From: Coprinopsis marcescibilis
Taxonomy: Eukaryota; Basidiomycota; Agaricomycetes; Agaricales; Psathyrellaceae
DNA length: 64,000 nucleotides
Assembly (NCBI GenBank): GCA_004369085.1
Contig: ML210158.1
Coordinates: forward strand, 124,001-188,000
Reading direction: 5' to 3'
Shown: positions 24,256 through 36,880 of the stretch, piece by piece
How the letters are laid out: the number at the start of each line of letters is the position of its first letter
Position numbering within the stretch: the stretch's first letter is position 1
The notes under the pieces: model-generated
Database searches by the model: none
Told to the model about the DNA's origin: nothing
What the model saw: only the letters and a program-made list of their open reading frames with translations
Position numbers and translations under genes: made by a program

Positions 24256-26191
24256 CGCCTTGACGCTAGCCAGAGTTGTGTATCCAAGAGGTGTGTGGTT
24301 GAACGGACTATTGACGCGTTATTTGGCAAGACTCAAGAGCCTTGATGGGCCCCCTGAGTGTTGAGTCAGCTGGGACTTTGTTCTGTCCACTCTTGACGAC
24401 CATGACCTTCCGACGTGTCAGTTGTGGACAAAAGAGGACTAGGCTCCAGACATAGTTCTAGAGTCTAAGGACGAAGAGCCTACATCGTGATGGCAGTCTA
24501 TCTCTTGATGACGGTGTTTGTTTACAGCCTTGGCCAATGACCAAGAAATATTTACCTGACGGCGACTCTACTTGCGGGGCTCTATCAGCTCTACTTATCC
24601 TGGCGACAGATGAAACAGAACGCTCTCGTTTCAGGCAACTTCTGGTCTTTCCATGGGCGTTATCGTCACCTTCGACCTTTCCATGGGGCATCAACTCTCT
24701 GGGCTCGCCGTCTGCATATCCATCGTCCGATCTGGGCTATTCATCACCTTCGCTAGTGCTGATCTTTTACTTCCATGTTTCGCCCCTTTGAAGATGTGTG
24801 CCGGTTTTCGACAAGATGCGACCTAGGCTTCCGGCAGGAGACGCATCTAAGTACGAAACCAACTCCAAACGCTCCTGCCGCCTTACCCTACAGCTGGTTG
24901 CATTCCGACAATCACTGGGTTACCCTGTGGCCTGCCGCTGCCTGCCGCATGTCTATTCATTCCTTGGAGGCGGTGCGAACTGAGGGAGGACGGCTTTTGG
25001 TGAGCTGCATCACAATGATGCGCGCCGGAGATACGATCGGAGCGCGTTGAGGAAGGATGATATGTCATTTTGTCCAGCGTCGTCTGCAGACTCACAGAGG
25101 ACCGGCTTGCCACAGTATTCCCTTCAGCAATACCGTTTGAAGGGTTTGCCAAAGCGCGTCCGAGCGACAAGGATGGGGGCTGAACTGTGAGTTGATTTCT
25201 GAGTAGACGTGTTGAGTTGAACTAAACGTTCGTTCCCTCCCAAGGGCCTGAATACTAAACCGCCTTACTGAGCGGTAGGACAGCCTACGGAAGCCGCGAA
25301 TCGGCTATTTTGGCCATGAAATCTCTGAAATTGTGAGATTCGATTACACGGAAACTGGATCTGCGTTAGTTATAGGACACACCCTCCGTCTTAATTTTCT
25401 CGGACTCTCAGCTATGAGCTGGCAGCTCAGCAAGAGAAGCGGGTATGTGATTTGCACTGGTCGAAGCGACATACAATTCCCCATTGAAACCAGTGCTTAC
25501 GAGACACTTGTGCACACAACCGATCTGGATAGGTCCTTCCGGCAAAATATTCCGGTTTTTGGCCAATTATAGCACTTTTTTGCTGAGAACGGTAAAAAAT
25601 CCCCAGAGGTCTCTCTATTGAAGGTGCCGCATTCTGATCAAGTAGGAGGCTGGCGCCCGCATAATCACGACAGCGGCAGAACAACATGTTCTGACAATAT
25701 ATTCGTCGAAACTGTAGTAGCAAACGATGCGCCGGGATCGTAAAGCGTGTGCCAATCTCTCCTGAAGCGGTACCGAAAAATCGATGGAACAGTAGAGACA
25801 ACATACATCGGCTCAGGTATCTACTCGCCAGTTCCACGACAAACAGAAGGAGCAACTGGCACTTGCAGTGTACTTTCCTCACTTGATGTTCGATACCGAT
25901 CTATTATGCCGATGTTGAGCGGCCTCAGCAAATAAATGTTAGCTGCGTTAGATAAATTCACGTTCGCCTAGTCAGAACATTTGACATTGATTTATTCTAT
26001 GTCAAGATCTATCCCACTAGCGCCATCCTTTGTACCGCCTTTACTCATCGTGTGTCATTTCTTGAAAATGATCATAGGAAGCTAAACTTGGGGCCTTCGC
26101 CGACTCCACGAAGGATCCCTCTTCGTCCCAATCATGACTTCATGAGGAGCAATCACATCCTAACATTGCGTCACACACACCGAGCAGCCCC
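24256..26191. other. Gene-poor region, nothing supported
   Basis: About 1.9 kb. Several open frames of 60-150 codons exist on both strands (for example 24537-24791 and 25427-25882), but none shows family motifs or splices into a longer protein by eye. I see no terminal repeats or transposase-like motifs. A non-coding transcript or a fast-evolving short gene cannot be ruled out. Confidence 0.35.
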
Positions 26192-26198
26192 TATAAAA
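26192..26198 (+). promoter_or_regulatory. TATA box of the CsbD-like gene
   Basis: TATAAAA lies 26 bases before the first in-frame ATG (26224) and 38 bases before the second (26236). The short distance favours the second ATG, since transcription would start near 26220-26230. Confidence 0.5.
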
Positions 26199-26223
26199 GT
26201 ACAGTCATTTTGGCAACAATGGA

Positions 26224-26819
26224 ATGATAGGACTAATGTCGGGGTCATCAAACTCAAATCCAAATATCAACAGACACCGCCCTGAGAGGGAGACACGGCC
26301 CAGCGTCGGGGACTCCGGCCTGGTGAGTGCCAATCACTGAACAGGCTCCCGAAAGTCATGCTTATCAGCTCCATTGCCTGTGATAGAGTTTGAAGGACAA
26401 GGTCAAAGGGGCAACAGAGAAGCTTAAAGGGAAGATTCAACAAGACCCTGAGAAAGCACAATGTGATCAAGTTAATGCGTCTGGAACTGAGTCCCACCGC
26501 GACACACCACAGATTGAAGGAATCAGCGAGGTGAGTAGTATACCTGACGTTATTGTTATTCAATAGCTCACTCCGTCCTTGTGTCCCCACTGGGTATCTG
26601 AAAACTCATAAAAACTATTTGTAGGATGCCACCGTTTCAACCAAGCTCGGTAATTCGGAAGAACATCGTCGCGCGCTGAGCCATAGCGGCGGTAAAGCCC
26701 TTCACCTTCACGACGATAAAGGACATCACGAAATTGCCTCCACTGTTGCTCCAGCAGGGACGGAGAAATGCGAAGACGAGAGGACAGGAGGTGCAACGGA
26801 CCGCATGAAGTACATTTAG
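26224..26819 (+). CDS. Small three-exon protein with CsbD-like motif
   Basis: Exons 26224-26322, 26387-26530 and 26625-26819 are all multiples of three (33, 48 and 65 codons) and join through GTGAGT...ATAG and GTGAGT...GTAG introns into 145 residues. The second exon opens with SLKDKVKGATEKLKGKIQQD, which matches the core of CsbD-like stress proteins (KDKVKGxxEKxKGK). The rest is hydrophilic, with many histidines, lysines and acidic residues (HSGGKALHLHDDKGHHEIAS). Such small hydrophilic proteins are induced by stress in bacteria and fungi; the biochemical role is unknown. The start could be 26224 or the in-frame ATG at 26236 (MSGSSNSNPN). The evidence is three frame-keeping exons plus the motif; I found no second homologue here. 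Confidence 0.7.
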
Positions 26820-29615
26820 TGATATTCCTCATGCAAAGTTGCCGAGCGCCTATTTACATGATTGTGATGCCCAGCAGCATTGCAGTCTACTCGAATGATC
26901 ATGGATTCTGACATTGATCGAGAGAAAGCGTGAAGATATGTCCCATTGCACATGAAATCGTCATCGAGGTGACTGAGATTAACCGATCTGCATCTGCATG
27001 TTACATGAATGTGTGACCATTCAGATCTCCTTGGGATTCAAGGCTAACTGTGAAACTCGACAGGTACAGTTTTACCCGCCACGAGCTGCGGGCTTGGATC
27101 GGCGGTATCGAAAACGTCTGCAACCATTTTCCGTTGATTGATTCCTCAAAAGGGATGCTCATCTGCGAGGTCAAGCCACATGGCTCGTAGCCGAGCTTAC
27201 ATGACGCATTGCCGTCAGTTGATTCGCGACAATCATCGAAAGGATCGTTATCTGTTAAATCGACCTAGTCATGGGGCTCGCTTGATGGACACATGGTACT
27301 GGGAAACTCGAGGACCTAAGCGCTCCTGATAGTGATGCTTGCAGGGCACCGCCAACCCCGGTTTCATTGTCACGACGTCCAAACGAGTTATCGCAACGAG
27401 AGAGATGATATTTCAGTACAAATTCAAATTGGCGCACTAACTGAAAGCGTTACCGATTCTCTACAGCTCGAGTATAGTCAGGGTTATTTTGCAGTATCCC
27501 CGGAGCAGTACGTGACTACATTTGCCGTCGTCTAATTTCAAGCGTTCCAACGGATAGCTCCATTTTTTGTTCACGATCAGGACTCAATCATGCCAAGGTG
27601 TTCCCATCTTCGGATCAAACTGCGGATGTGCTCTGATCGGGCACCAATTTTACCACCCCGACAGAGTAAGCAAGGGTAGAGAATACTTATAAATCGGCTC
27701 TATAGGATTAATAACCGTGTTTGAGGTAGTCGAAATTTTGCACACAGGCTCGTTCAGTCCCAGACGTCATTTGTACGAATTTTGAAATGCCACGACACAG
27801 ACCAAGGGACTGACCGCGTGCGCCGCTCTCAGCGCCAAGTCAAGTGGGCGCTTGAGTCTTGACATTCTCAACAAAAGTGCAGGCCGAGTTTCTCGTAATC
27901 TGTCGAGATATACACCTATATTCGTAGGGTTCAAATTTCCGTCTATTGCGCCCGTTGGAGTGTTCTGACTGTAGTGAAACGTTTAATTGTGCGCGTTGGC
28001 TCCTGCTGTAAATGCCTCGGAATCCACGGAGAGTATTGGAGGATCGACTCCGCCCAGCTTCCAAGTACTTACAACGACAGCGCAAACATAACATATGTCC
28101 AGATGGCCGTTCCCCGCCGGTCGTGGTCCTTTCCGGCGACGGCTTTACTTACATGTCAGTGTTCGATGCAGTGGTGGTGTGGGCCCATGCGTCCATCAGT
28201 TATACGATCGCATTGCACGCACAAATCATCAGTTGAGGTGAACTGACACTTTGTGTGTCGGGATTACTGTGTTGCTGCCAATTGGTATTATAGCTCGGAA
28301 GCTATATTATCTAAACGCTTGAGTATATGTGTAACTGTTTCTTATAAGAAGCAATCGCTGCGCTCGATGCGCGACAACCGTGTACTGGATTGTTGTGATT
28401 TCTGACAAGGACTGAGCGTATAGAGCTCATAGGACAATTGCTACATCTCAAGAACCTATGTCAGTCCTTAACGTTGATTGATTTTGTCCCATCAATCCCG
28501 GGCCCGAGACGTCCGGCACATTCAACATATAAAACGTACATAATTCAAACCTCGAAGCAGACAATTCTCCTTCCGTGTTCAACAATCTCGGATATTGAGG
28601 TTTGAGATCATTAGGATCTCGCTGGCTCTTGAACCCTTTGCGCTTCTCAGGCCATCTTTATAATTCATTCGATATGTATAATATGTATCCCGGCTGGACC
28701 TCGAAAACAATTCTTGGTGCCAATCATGATGTCGAAATGTGTAGACTGAGACCAATCACAACTTTTACATCACAACCCTCGTTCCTCAAACCGAGGAACC
28801 CTACACTCCGTCGTTTGAACAATTGGCAGGCGCCTAAGCATTGCATCCCCGCATATAACAACGCTAGATTCGTATCTAACTTGCGCATTAGACAGTCAAT
28901 GTTTGTCAGTAAGAGATCGGGGACAGGCCGAGTACTAAGTGCTTGAAGCGATCCAAAGAACATCTTTAATATTCATCGACGCCATCGTCCATATCATCGC
29001 TACTGGTACACACTTACCTCCAGCAGGTCGGACGATCAGAGTCGCAATTTGTTCGTGTTTGGAACTCGGGGAAGAGGTAACTCTCTTTTCTTTTCTGTTT
29101 TGATGCCAGCGATTCGCCATGGAAAGTAGGTGATGGCCGGGTTAGCCACAACCAGTCACGGCTATAAACGACGGGGTTGGGCTTAGTTGGACTGCTCCAT
29201 CTAGCTATAGCGCTCTGTGATCAAAGAGCCACGCGAATAGATGGAACGTACGAAAGGCCGTGCCCAGGCACAGTACGACGCCCGTTTGCTCAGCTGGGCA
29301 GGGAAATCATCATAGCGAGGATCTGAAACGCCCCTCAGCTTGACTGTCGTTGTTCCTTTTTTGGAGCCTCCGCGAACCATCTAGCATCCCGAATTCGCAT
29401 GGATGTCGTTGCTTACCGGGTTTAGTCCATCAGCAAGAAGCAAGTTCAACGCACTGATTGGGCACACAGAGATCCCATTCATACATGATTAGGAGAGACG
29501 ATTCTCCTATGTGTTTGGGGCTAATCTATCCGAACGCCCAACAACGGCTAGAAATGCATACCGTAAGGTAAAGGTGTGCTCCCTGATTTTCAGACTTAGC
29601 AGTGCTGACTTGCGG
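26820..29615. other. Gene-poor region, nothing supported
   Basis: About 2.8 kb between the CsbD-like gene and the first DUF6593-like gene. A frame at 28602-28946 follows a TATA-like ATATAAAA near 28528 and has in-frame ATGs near 28674, but its protein has no recognisable family and no spliced extension. No direct or inverted repeats were seen. Remnants of a decayed gene are possible. Confidence 0.3.
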
Positions 29616-29623
29616 TATATATA
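29616..29623 (+). promoter_or_regulatory. TATA box of the first DUF6593-like gene
   Basis: TATATATA centred in a small dyad (TGCG...CGCA) lies 115 bases upstream of the ATG at 29738. CT-rich leader sequence follows. Confidence 0.65.
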
Positions 29624-29737
29624 CGCAAGGAATATCTCCCTATTCACTCACCACACATTCAAATAACCTCTTAGTCTTCTCACACTTTCAATTGACCTCT
29701 TCGTCCGCTCACACTTGCCACCACACCTCAAACCACA

Positions 29738-30469
29738 ATGCACGGAACCAACCCTTACGCACAAGCTGGCTGGTATAACCCCCAGAACCCTCATACCATT
29801 AATACGCAACCTTGGGGGAGCTCTGCAATCGCCGGCCCTTCAATATTTGGAGCTCTTCCGTATCCCCCAAGCCAAAGTTCTCTTCCAACGGTTCTTACTT
29901 TCCATTATGTCTGCTTCAACCCGGATGTCCTCAACTGCATGATCACTGGCCCGACATCGATTCCATACCTGGAGGTCGCGACTGGGGCGCAAAACGGGGT
30001 CCCAGTAACGGTGTTTCGAAAGTCCGATGGTCGCGTTCTGGCATCAGTCGAGTGGACGCGTTCCCCAACGGTCGAAGTGTCCGGGAGACTCGCGAAGCAA
30101 CCGGTTGGACAGTGGCTGAGGTTGTCGGCCGACCGAGGGTACGTAGTCAACATTCCGTTGACCGGATGTAATACATCTTGACAAACCATCAATCTAGGCA
30201 TCGGGCCATGATCTTAAATGGAAGAGAGGTTATGTGGGTTCAGCGTCAGACAAATATCTGTGTAGGTGCATCTATTAATCACCGTGAGCAAGGACGCTGA
30301 TTTCTTGTACTAGGCTTTCTCAAGCGGCGGCAAGGATGCTCTGGTCAACATTCATCGAGGTCCGCAGGCAATTACCTTGGAGTTGACGACAGAGGCTTTC
30401 CACCTGGGATTACTCGAAACTTCCATTATTGCCACTGTCCTCCTGCACTCAGGTCGGAGCCTTGACTGA
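29738..30469 (+). CDS. DUF6593-like protein, copy 1
   Basis: Exons 29738-30138, 30198-30261 and 30314-30469 total 621 bases, giving 206 residues. The N-terminus is proline/asparagine/tyrosine-rich (MHGTNPYAQAGWYNPQNP). A beta-rich domain follows: VLNCMITGPTSIPYLEV, FRKSDGRVLASVEW, PTVEVSG, a GREVMW strand and a C-terminal LELTTEAFHLGLLETSIIAT. This pattern (R..g.vlA.veW, then a G.ey.W strand) is that of DUF6593, a family expanded in mushroom genomes and of unknown function. It has no signal peptide. The copy at 43284-43989 shares the N-terminus almost word for word, the same intron phases and an identical 64-base middle exon length. I am sure the two are paralogues, less sure of the domain name. 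Confidence 0.8.
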
Positions 30470-30726
30470 TTTACCTCGCGCGCTTCATTCTCTCCACTCA
30501 CCTCCATCGCATCTTCACTGTTATTTATCGATATTTATCATCCATAGAACTACATGTAGCAATTAGATTCATGTCACCCAACCCCTGTGTAGCCTTAGTA
30601 TTTATTGATCCCTTAGAAACGCCTAATCTTGTATTTATCGCATTATCGCTGTATGAGTTATATACCCATCCTGTAACTCAACTGAACAATGATACTCCGG
30701 GAACCGTCATTTATGAGTTTAAATCA

Positions 30727-33700
30727 TCAGTCAAGAGATCGCCTGCTCAAAAGCATTGTAATTTCGCGATGTTCGTGGAGCCAGTCGGGGAAAGAAGGGA
30801 AGGAGCTTTCCTTGTCCTCACGTTCTTGGGCCTCTATGAGGTAATTGGCAAAAACGATGAGGGTGCCGTAGCGATATCTGTAACGGGTACGTAAGCCCGA
30901 ATGAAGCGCCACATAGAAGCAAAGAACAAACAGATAGTTGATCGTTAAGTTGTGCATCTGACGGAATTTGTCCGAGTTGATATCGAGGGCTTCGGTCTTA
31001 ATCTTGTAGCTGGAAACTTTGATCAATAAAAGGCACGCCATCCAAAGATGAGTACATACTCATATATGGCCTTGCGTAAATTCTGTACGTCTTGCATTAA
31101 ATCAATTGCCCGATCGGTGAGCCGTTTGGCGACTTTGCCGTGCGAGAGCACTCCAACAAGTTTGAGGATTGATTTGTACTCGCCTATACATTGCGTTTAT
31201 ATCAGCTCCCAAGGCAAGGATGAAGTCGCTTACCAGCAAGGAACGCCTCCTCTTCGGAAGGACCATCAATAGCATCGTAAGTCTCCGGCGTCGAGGCATC
31301 CTCCGAGATCTGGTCGTTTGCAGACACCCAGTTTCTTGTGGATGCGATCAGGGACGCAGTAATCATACCGGTAGTGGTTCTACCCCTTCCCATCTGGCAA
31401 TTAAAGATGAAATCACCAGCATAGGGGATCCCGGACTCGACTCGAGTAAGCAGTTGAGAGAGCGCGTCAGGCAGAGGCGCTTGCTCATCAGTCTGATATA
31501 ATGTTACTTAGGGGTATCACCAAAACATTCACAAAGCTTACGATTGCAACACGACTATAGTCGATCTATTTTGTTATGTGAGCATACGCCAAGCCTCTTT
31601 GGATGAACAAGGGTTCGGACTCACCTTGTAGCCTTGACCGATGACAAGGTTGAAGACGTCTCGAGGAGTCATGACTTCATTGTCGGCAAGTACCTCCCAG
31701 ATGGGAATGATCGTGAAGACACCGGGTCTTTCTTCAACTTCATCGTGCAAAAGGATACGGCCGTTCCCTTTGCGTAGCTCGCGCAAGACATCTTTCTTGA
31801 AGCTTTCTTCCATGGACTCAACTGTGGCTGTAGTTACGCCTGTTGCCCTATAAAATCCACGGGTCAATAAAATCGTTATAAAAACAGAACATTGATTTAC
31901 TCCAAATTTTCTAGCGGCTTGTTGACGAGCCTCAAGACATGAGGCCTTCCTCCAACATATATCACAGGTTCCTATTAACTCATGTTGAGGAAAATTACAA
32001 CGTGAAACTGGAAAAACAGCTTACCTCTCGCAAGGATGTCCAATATACCATATTCTTGCCAGTAGGACCGGCATCCACGCGTTCAAGAGCTCGTTTCAAC
32101 CTAATAAAAGATCAGCGACATGTGTCTAATTTAAGGAAGGGTGCGTCACTGACCCTTCCACAGTGGGCATCCCGCTGCAAAACGCAATCAAACGGTCAAT
32201 TTCTGTTCATATGCTAAACAAGACATCCCCACCTTCCACAAACGTGCTTCCCGGACTCGTCCACCACAAAATCGACGTTATCCGCTCCCGGCGATGTGCC
32301 AGTAAGAACGGCGCGCAAAATCATGGATGTTCGTCTGAAGTTTGGGGATCCCTCAATTCGCCTGCGGAAATGATCAAAATATGTTTCAGTTTCAGCACAT
32401 CCAGATGGAACTCACTCTGGGAGTGTCATCTTTTGTAGGTTGGAGAAGAAATCGCTTTTCAATATCGTTGATGCAGACAATATGCTACCCGAGCGGTTCT
32501 GTACAACTTGTGTGACTTCATCGGGGTCCGCTACGCCTTCTTTGGGGTCAGCTCGTTCCAACGGTTTCAAGGCATTGAGTCCATCATCAATCAGCTCTTT
32601 CTCGAAAGTCTTGATAACTAAGAAAAGAGCTCAGAACAACGTTCATATGAAGAAAAGTGAGGAACTAGCTCGCATACCTGGTCTATTTTTGACAAATGTT
32701 TCAAAACTCTCGAACGACTGCATGGTGTCAGGTTCTATCGATTGCAAGTAGGCCTGGAAGACGATCAATTCAAAATACCGGCGAAGGTTCTGCATCCCTA
32801 AGGTAGAGATGTTCATCTCTCATCGTGTGGCGCAATCAATGTTGCTTACCTTTGGCCGCCCAAACCTTCTTCTGATTATCGTCTGAAGCATCTTCTGCCC
32901 TTGACCGAGCCTCTTCAATGGCATCTCGAAGGTTGTAGACTTCTGCGCACTGATCTATGGCATCATCGACAATGCTCTTGATCATAGGCCCCCTCCGGAC
33001 CACTCGGAGTAGATCTAGTCTTGATCAACACACTTCCACGCGAGCAAAGAGCTGAGATGTGAACTTACTGTTGATGACAACGTATGAGTGGCGAGGTTTA
33101 GAAGGTCTAAAATCTCCCCCACTATTCGACATCATGGACATTGAGCGCTTGTTGAGACGTGGGGTCATTGGCGTAATAACCTGATTCATCTCAAGCCACT
33201 GTCGAATCAATAGCAATATAATCTGTCGAGTGGGTAATTAATCAGTCATTCTAACTTCACGCACAAGAAATACAACACACCGAGGCTAACGTGCTCCGCC
33301 CCCTGCCAAGCTGACAATTGACGACTATTGGGGTGGATAGAGAGGATCGAAGGACGACCTCAATCAAATCGTGCAGATCCGCATAATCAGGAGTCTTTTC
33401 CGCAGTGATGGGGATTCGGTTGTACTGGAGGGAAACCCCGTACGCGTCGCGGCGCGAGGCCATAACATCTTTCAGAACAAGGACATCCTCGGGGTTTACG
33501 TCTTCCCACACCGGAACCACGGTGCCGTCAGGCGTCTCGGTATGCAACAGAAGGCTGATTTATTTGTAAGTAACTGACGAAAAGTAATTTGCTGCACATA
33601 AGCATACCGGCCGCCAAAGGTTTCAAGTTCTGCGATTACATCGTCTCGGAGACGTTCTTCCAATGCCTCCAGTCGCGCCGCAGAGATGCCACGATATTCT

Positions 33701-36495
33701 AACCAGGGCGTTAGATACCTAGCAGATAAAGCAAATTCGAACTCACCCTTAACATTGCGAAGAGTGAATCGTTCCCGTCGCAGACAGTAGGGTGCACCGT
33801 TTATATAGACGATAGGCTCTTCTCTCAGCGCAATCCATACGATTCGCTCTGCTGTAGGACTGGAATCCTTGATTCGTTTCAGCACTTCATCGATAGCTGC
33901 AATCGTCGGTTGTCCAAGGGCATAAGTGTTGGTTCCGTGAATTTGCCTGAAGTTGATGGCTCCTCTAACACCGTGCTGGAGATGGTGTGACTCCCTCAGC
34001 CATTGATCGGATTTGAGAAGCATTCTGAGAAGAATGTAAGCAGCGGTTAATTCGGTTAGAAACAGGTGGCTTACGATTCTCCAAGAATTATTCCAGTGCG
34101 ATGCTAGCATGCGGATGAGCGTGCCAGTATCCGGGGCAAAAGGCGAAACACATACCTTCAGGACATGGTCGGAATACTCGTCCCCAAGTATCTGTCCGCC
34201 AGCGATTGCTACATCATTCTTCTTGCCAGCGACGAATGCTCGAATTTCGAGACCAGTTCTGGAAAGCGACGAAAGGTCGTTCACAGGGGAGAAAACGTTT
34301 AGACGAGACCCGGAAGACTTGCGAAGGAAGCCAACTTGTCTAAAATAGCCGATCTCGTCTTAGTATCATCGTTGCTCCCAGCAAGAAAAGGGAACCCACG
34401 TCCAGATCTCAGACCTCTTCTTGACCCAAGATGCGAAGGTTTGCCGGGTGTCTTCCTCGTGCCCCTCAATAAAGTTGGCAAAGGCAATGATGAAAAAGCT
34501 AACCATGTGTTGAGATGGATTCTACCGTCGACGGGTTCAAGAGTCAATATGCCACTTACTATTTCTCCAATGCCTTGACAGCCTTGTTCAAAAAGGTTTC
34601 CCCTTTTTCTTCATCCATACTGGTCAAGGAGTACATCAAACGATACCTCAAGATATCCTCCCTGAGGTTAACAACCTGGTCAGCTATAAGGCTGGTTAGA
34701 GGTGTGTGGCATGTCTGAAGCGATGGAATTACTTGTATCGATAACTTTGTCAACAAGCCTTTTGACGTAAGGTCCGTGGTCGAGACAGCCCAGCAAGCTT
34801 TGAATGATGCCATAATTTCCGAGGTAGGCCTTGCGTAGACTTTCGAGCAAACCGGGTTGTTGCATAAGGAGTTCAATTGCGGATTGTGAGTTGGTATTGG
34901 GCAAGCCTAGAGGAACAGTTAGCAAAAAAAAAAGTGCATGAACTGAGTATCCATTGCTAACACTGTTGCAATAGGTAGGTGAGCTTCAATAAAGACTTGT
35001 TCAGTTCCTGTTGTGCATTAGCTTGTTCGAGAGATGCCATAAGTCGAGACTCCAGTTGCTGGTTGGATGGTCAGGGAAGACTTCTTTCCTGGATGTGGCA
35101 ACTTATACGCACGGAATTTGTGTTGGATCCAGGCTGTTACAGTGGGCAGGTTAGTTAGATTAAAGTCCCACAGAGGGTCTTGACTCACTGTTCCAGAAGC
35201 TGGACTTGAGCTGGCCGGGAACCCACCAGGCGCATATGATCTCATTGCATATGGATCCGGCCTCCCTTGAGCAATTAGTTGCTTTCTGCGTATAAGACAC
35301 GCGGCAACCATGGCGAATGTGGTTCGGACAGCTCCCATACCACATGAGAATACCAAGGAAGTCTTGGTGGGGTCCGTAGATTTGATTATGTTGAAGTAAG
35401 CATCGAGGTAATTGTCCTACAGAACTGGTAAGCGAGAAAGCTGAAAAGCACCTCCTAGAACTCGCCTCTATTGGCCGATCCGGAGTGATGGGGATTCTAA
35501 TGGGAGGTTAGCTTGGCTTCTTTATACGATTCATTGCTATTTACCTGTGGTACTATAAAGATAGCAGGTACTTAGTACAGTTCAACATTTGAGCTATTGA
35601 ATTGACTCACGTCAACGTTCCAACCTTCTGCCTTATACGATGCCCAGAGCTCTCTAGAGGTCCTGACATTGTTTTGGTCAACGGCAGTCCATGTAGGTAT
35701 AATTGCACCTTCTCCAGCATGCTCGGTCGCTGTAGACAGTTCGCAATTAGCACTTTCACCGGCAGTTGGTACGAGCGACTTACCAACTTCGTTGTGCGTC
35801 AGGATGACGTTGCCGTACCTAACAGCTTCTTGTAAGATGTCATTTTTCAGCCGATTCTCGATCGCCTCTAGGTTCTCTGCTCTGTCGGACAAGGACAGTC
35901 CCCGTCGTGGATCAGACGAATCGCGGAGAACAAAAGGTCGCCCAGAGATGTACACGATCGGTTCTTCTCTGGTGGAGAACCACACAACGTGAGATGTATT
36001 GGCGATATTGGGACGGCAGCGAAGAACTGATAATATGGCTCTCAAACCCTGAGTACGTGGTTGGGCAACTCCGAATACATTGATGCCTCCCTGCTGGAGC
36101 CCTCTGAAGTTCGGCGCGCCATGCACTGTAAGATCGAGATCAAGCGCACGACCTAAGAGAAGTAGCATCAGTAATAAGTCAGACACCGAATGAAGCGGCC
36201 TGTTACCTGATGGATAGTGGTCCGTCTTCAAGATGAATCCTCTGGAAAGTACACTACCGTTTCTTGTCTTCACCACCGAAGCTTCAGAACGTTTGAGAAA
36301 TCCCATAAGATCAAGAGGCTCTGGAAGTTGAGCTTCTTTGGCAACGACCGGCAAGGGTTCGCTAGGTTGTCGATCATGTTTCCTCAACGATGCAGGTATT
36401 AGAATAGGTCGCGCATGCTGAACTGGATGAGATTCAGGAGGTGCTGTTGAAGGTCTCCCTTCGTTCTTGAGGTTTGTGAGTAGCCTGTTTGCCAT
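30727..36495 (-). CDS. PALD1: Paladin-like protein with three PTP/phytase-like domains
   Basis: Large multi-exon gene, roughly 1,300 residues, ending at 30727. Three homologous units follow one another, each with the sequence FRGLQQGGINVFG / FRQIHGTNTYALGQPT, REEPIVYI.G.P(Y/F).LR, a V(I/V)P.WE.V segment and a CX5R signature. The signatures are SCGMGAVRTT near 35.35 kb, NCQLGRGRST near 33.3 kb and NCQMGRGRTT near 31.4 kb. All three keep the cysteine and arginine of a protein-tyrosine-phosphatase loop. This is the architecture of paladin and of PTP-like inositol phosphatases (phytases); the substrate in fungi is not established. The open frame starts with TTG at 36513, so I take the ATG at 36495 (MANRLLTNLKNEG). 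The N-terminus is disordered. More than fifteen introns; some boundaries are uncertain. Confidence 0.85.
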
Positions 36496-36880
36496 GGCAA
36501 GAGGGGCTCTCAAACACTAGGTTGTGTAAGGAGGATAACCTTTGAAACACGTTGTATTCGCGAGGTGGACGGAACCAAGGGTGGGCTCTCCAAACCCTTG
36601 GGGCACTTTACCTGGCATCAAACCCCTAATCTAAGGTTAGGGTTCTCCGCGGCCTTATCCTGTTTTTTGAGCACGTTGAGTGGTTGCTTGGCTTGACTGC
36701 TATCTCCGATGCCCACCACCGTAGTTCGACTCGCGCTATTATACTGCCCGATCCAGAGCCAGTACGACGCCGTCGAATAAGCAAAAAAGGAATCTGAAAC
36801 AACTATAAGGGTGGCTGTCTTGGCACGCAGGCCTGAAGAAAAGCCCATGATTTCGTTTCCGGTATTTGCCAGCTTCTCTA
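36496..36880. promoter_or_regulatory. Divergent promoter between paladin-like and glycosyltransferase genes
   Basis: 385 bases separate the two start codons. No clear TATA box. A repeated CCAAGGGTG/CCAAACCCTTGG element around 36568-36600 and an AACCCTAATCTAAGGTTAGGGTT inverted repeat near 36625-36647 stand out; the latter is a near-perfect hairpin or dyad. Function is inferred only from position. Confidence 0.4.

Noticed and set aside
24537..25050. Overlapping + strand frames after CTF8.
   Set aside because: Could not be joined into one protein by eye and show no family motifs.
28602..28946. A 114-codon frame behind a TATA-like box.
   Set aside because: It starts with a non-ATG codon, has no recognisable domain and no spliced extension; left as unsupported.
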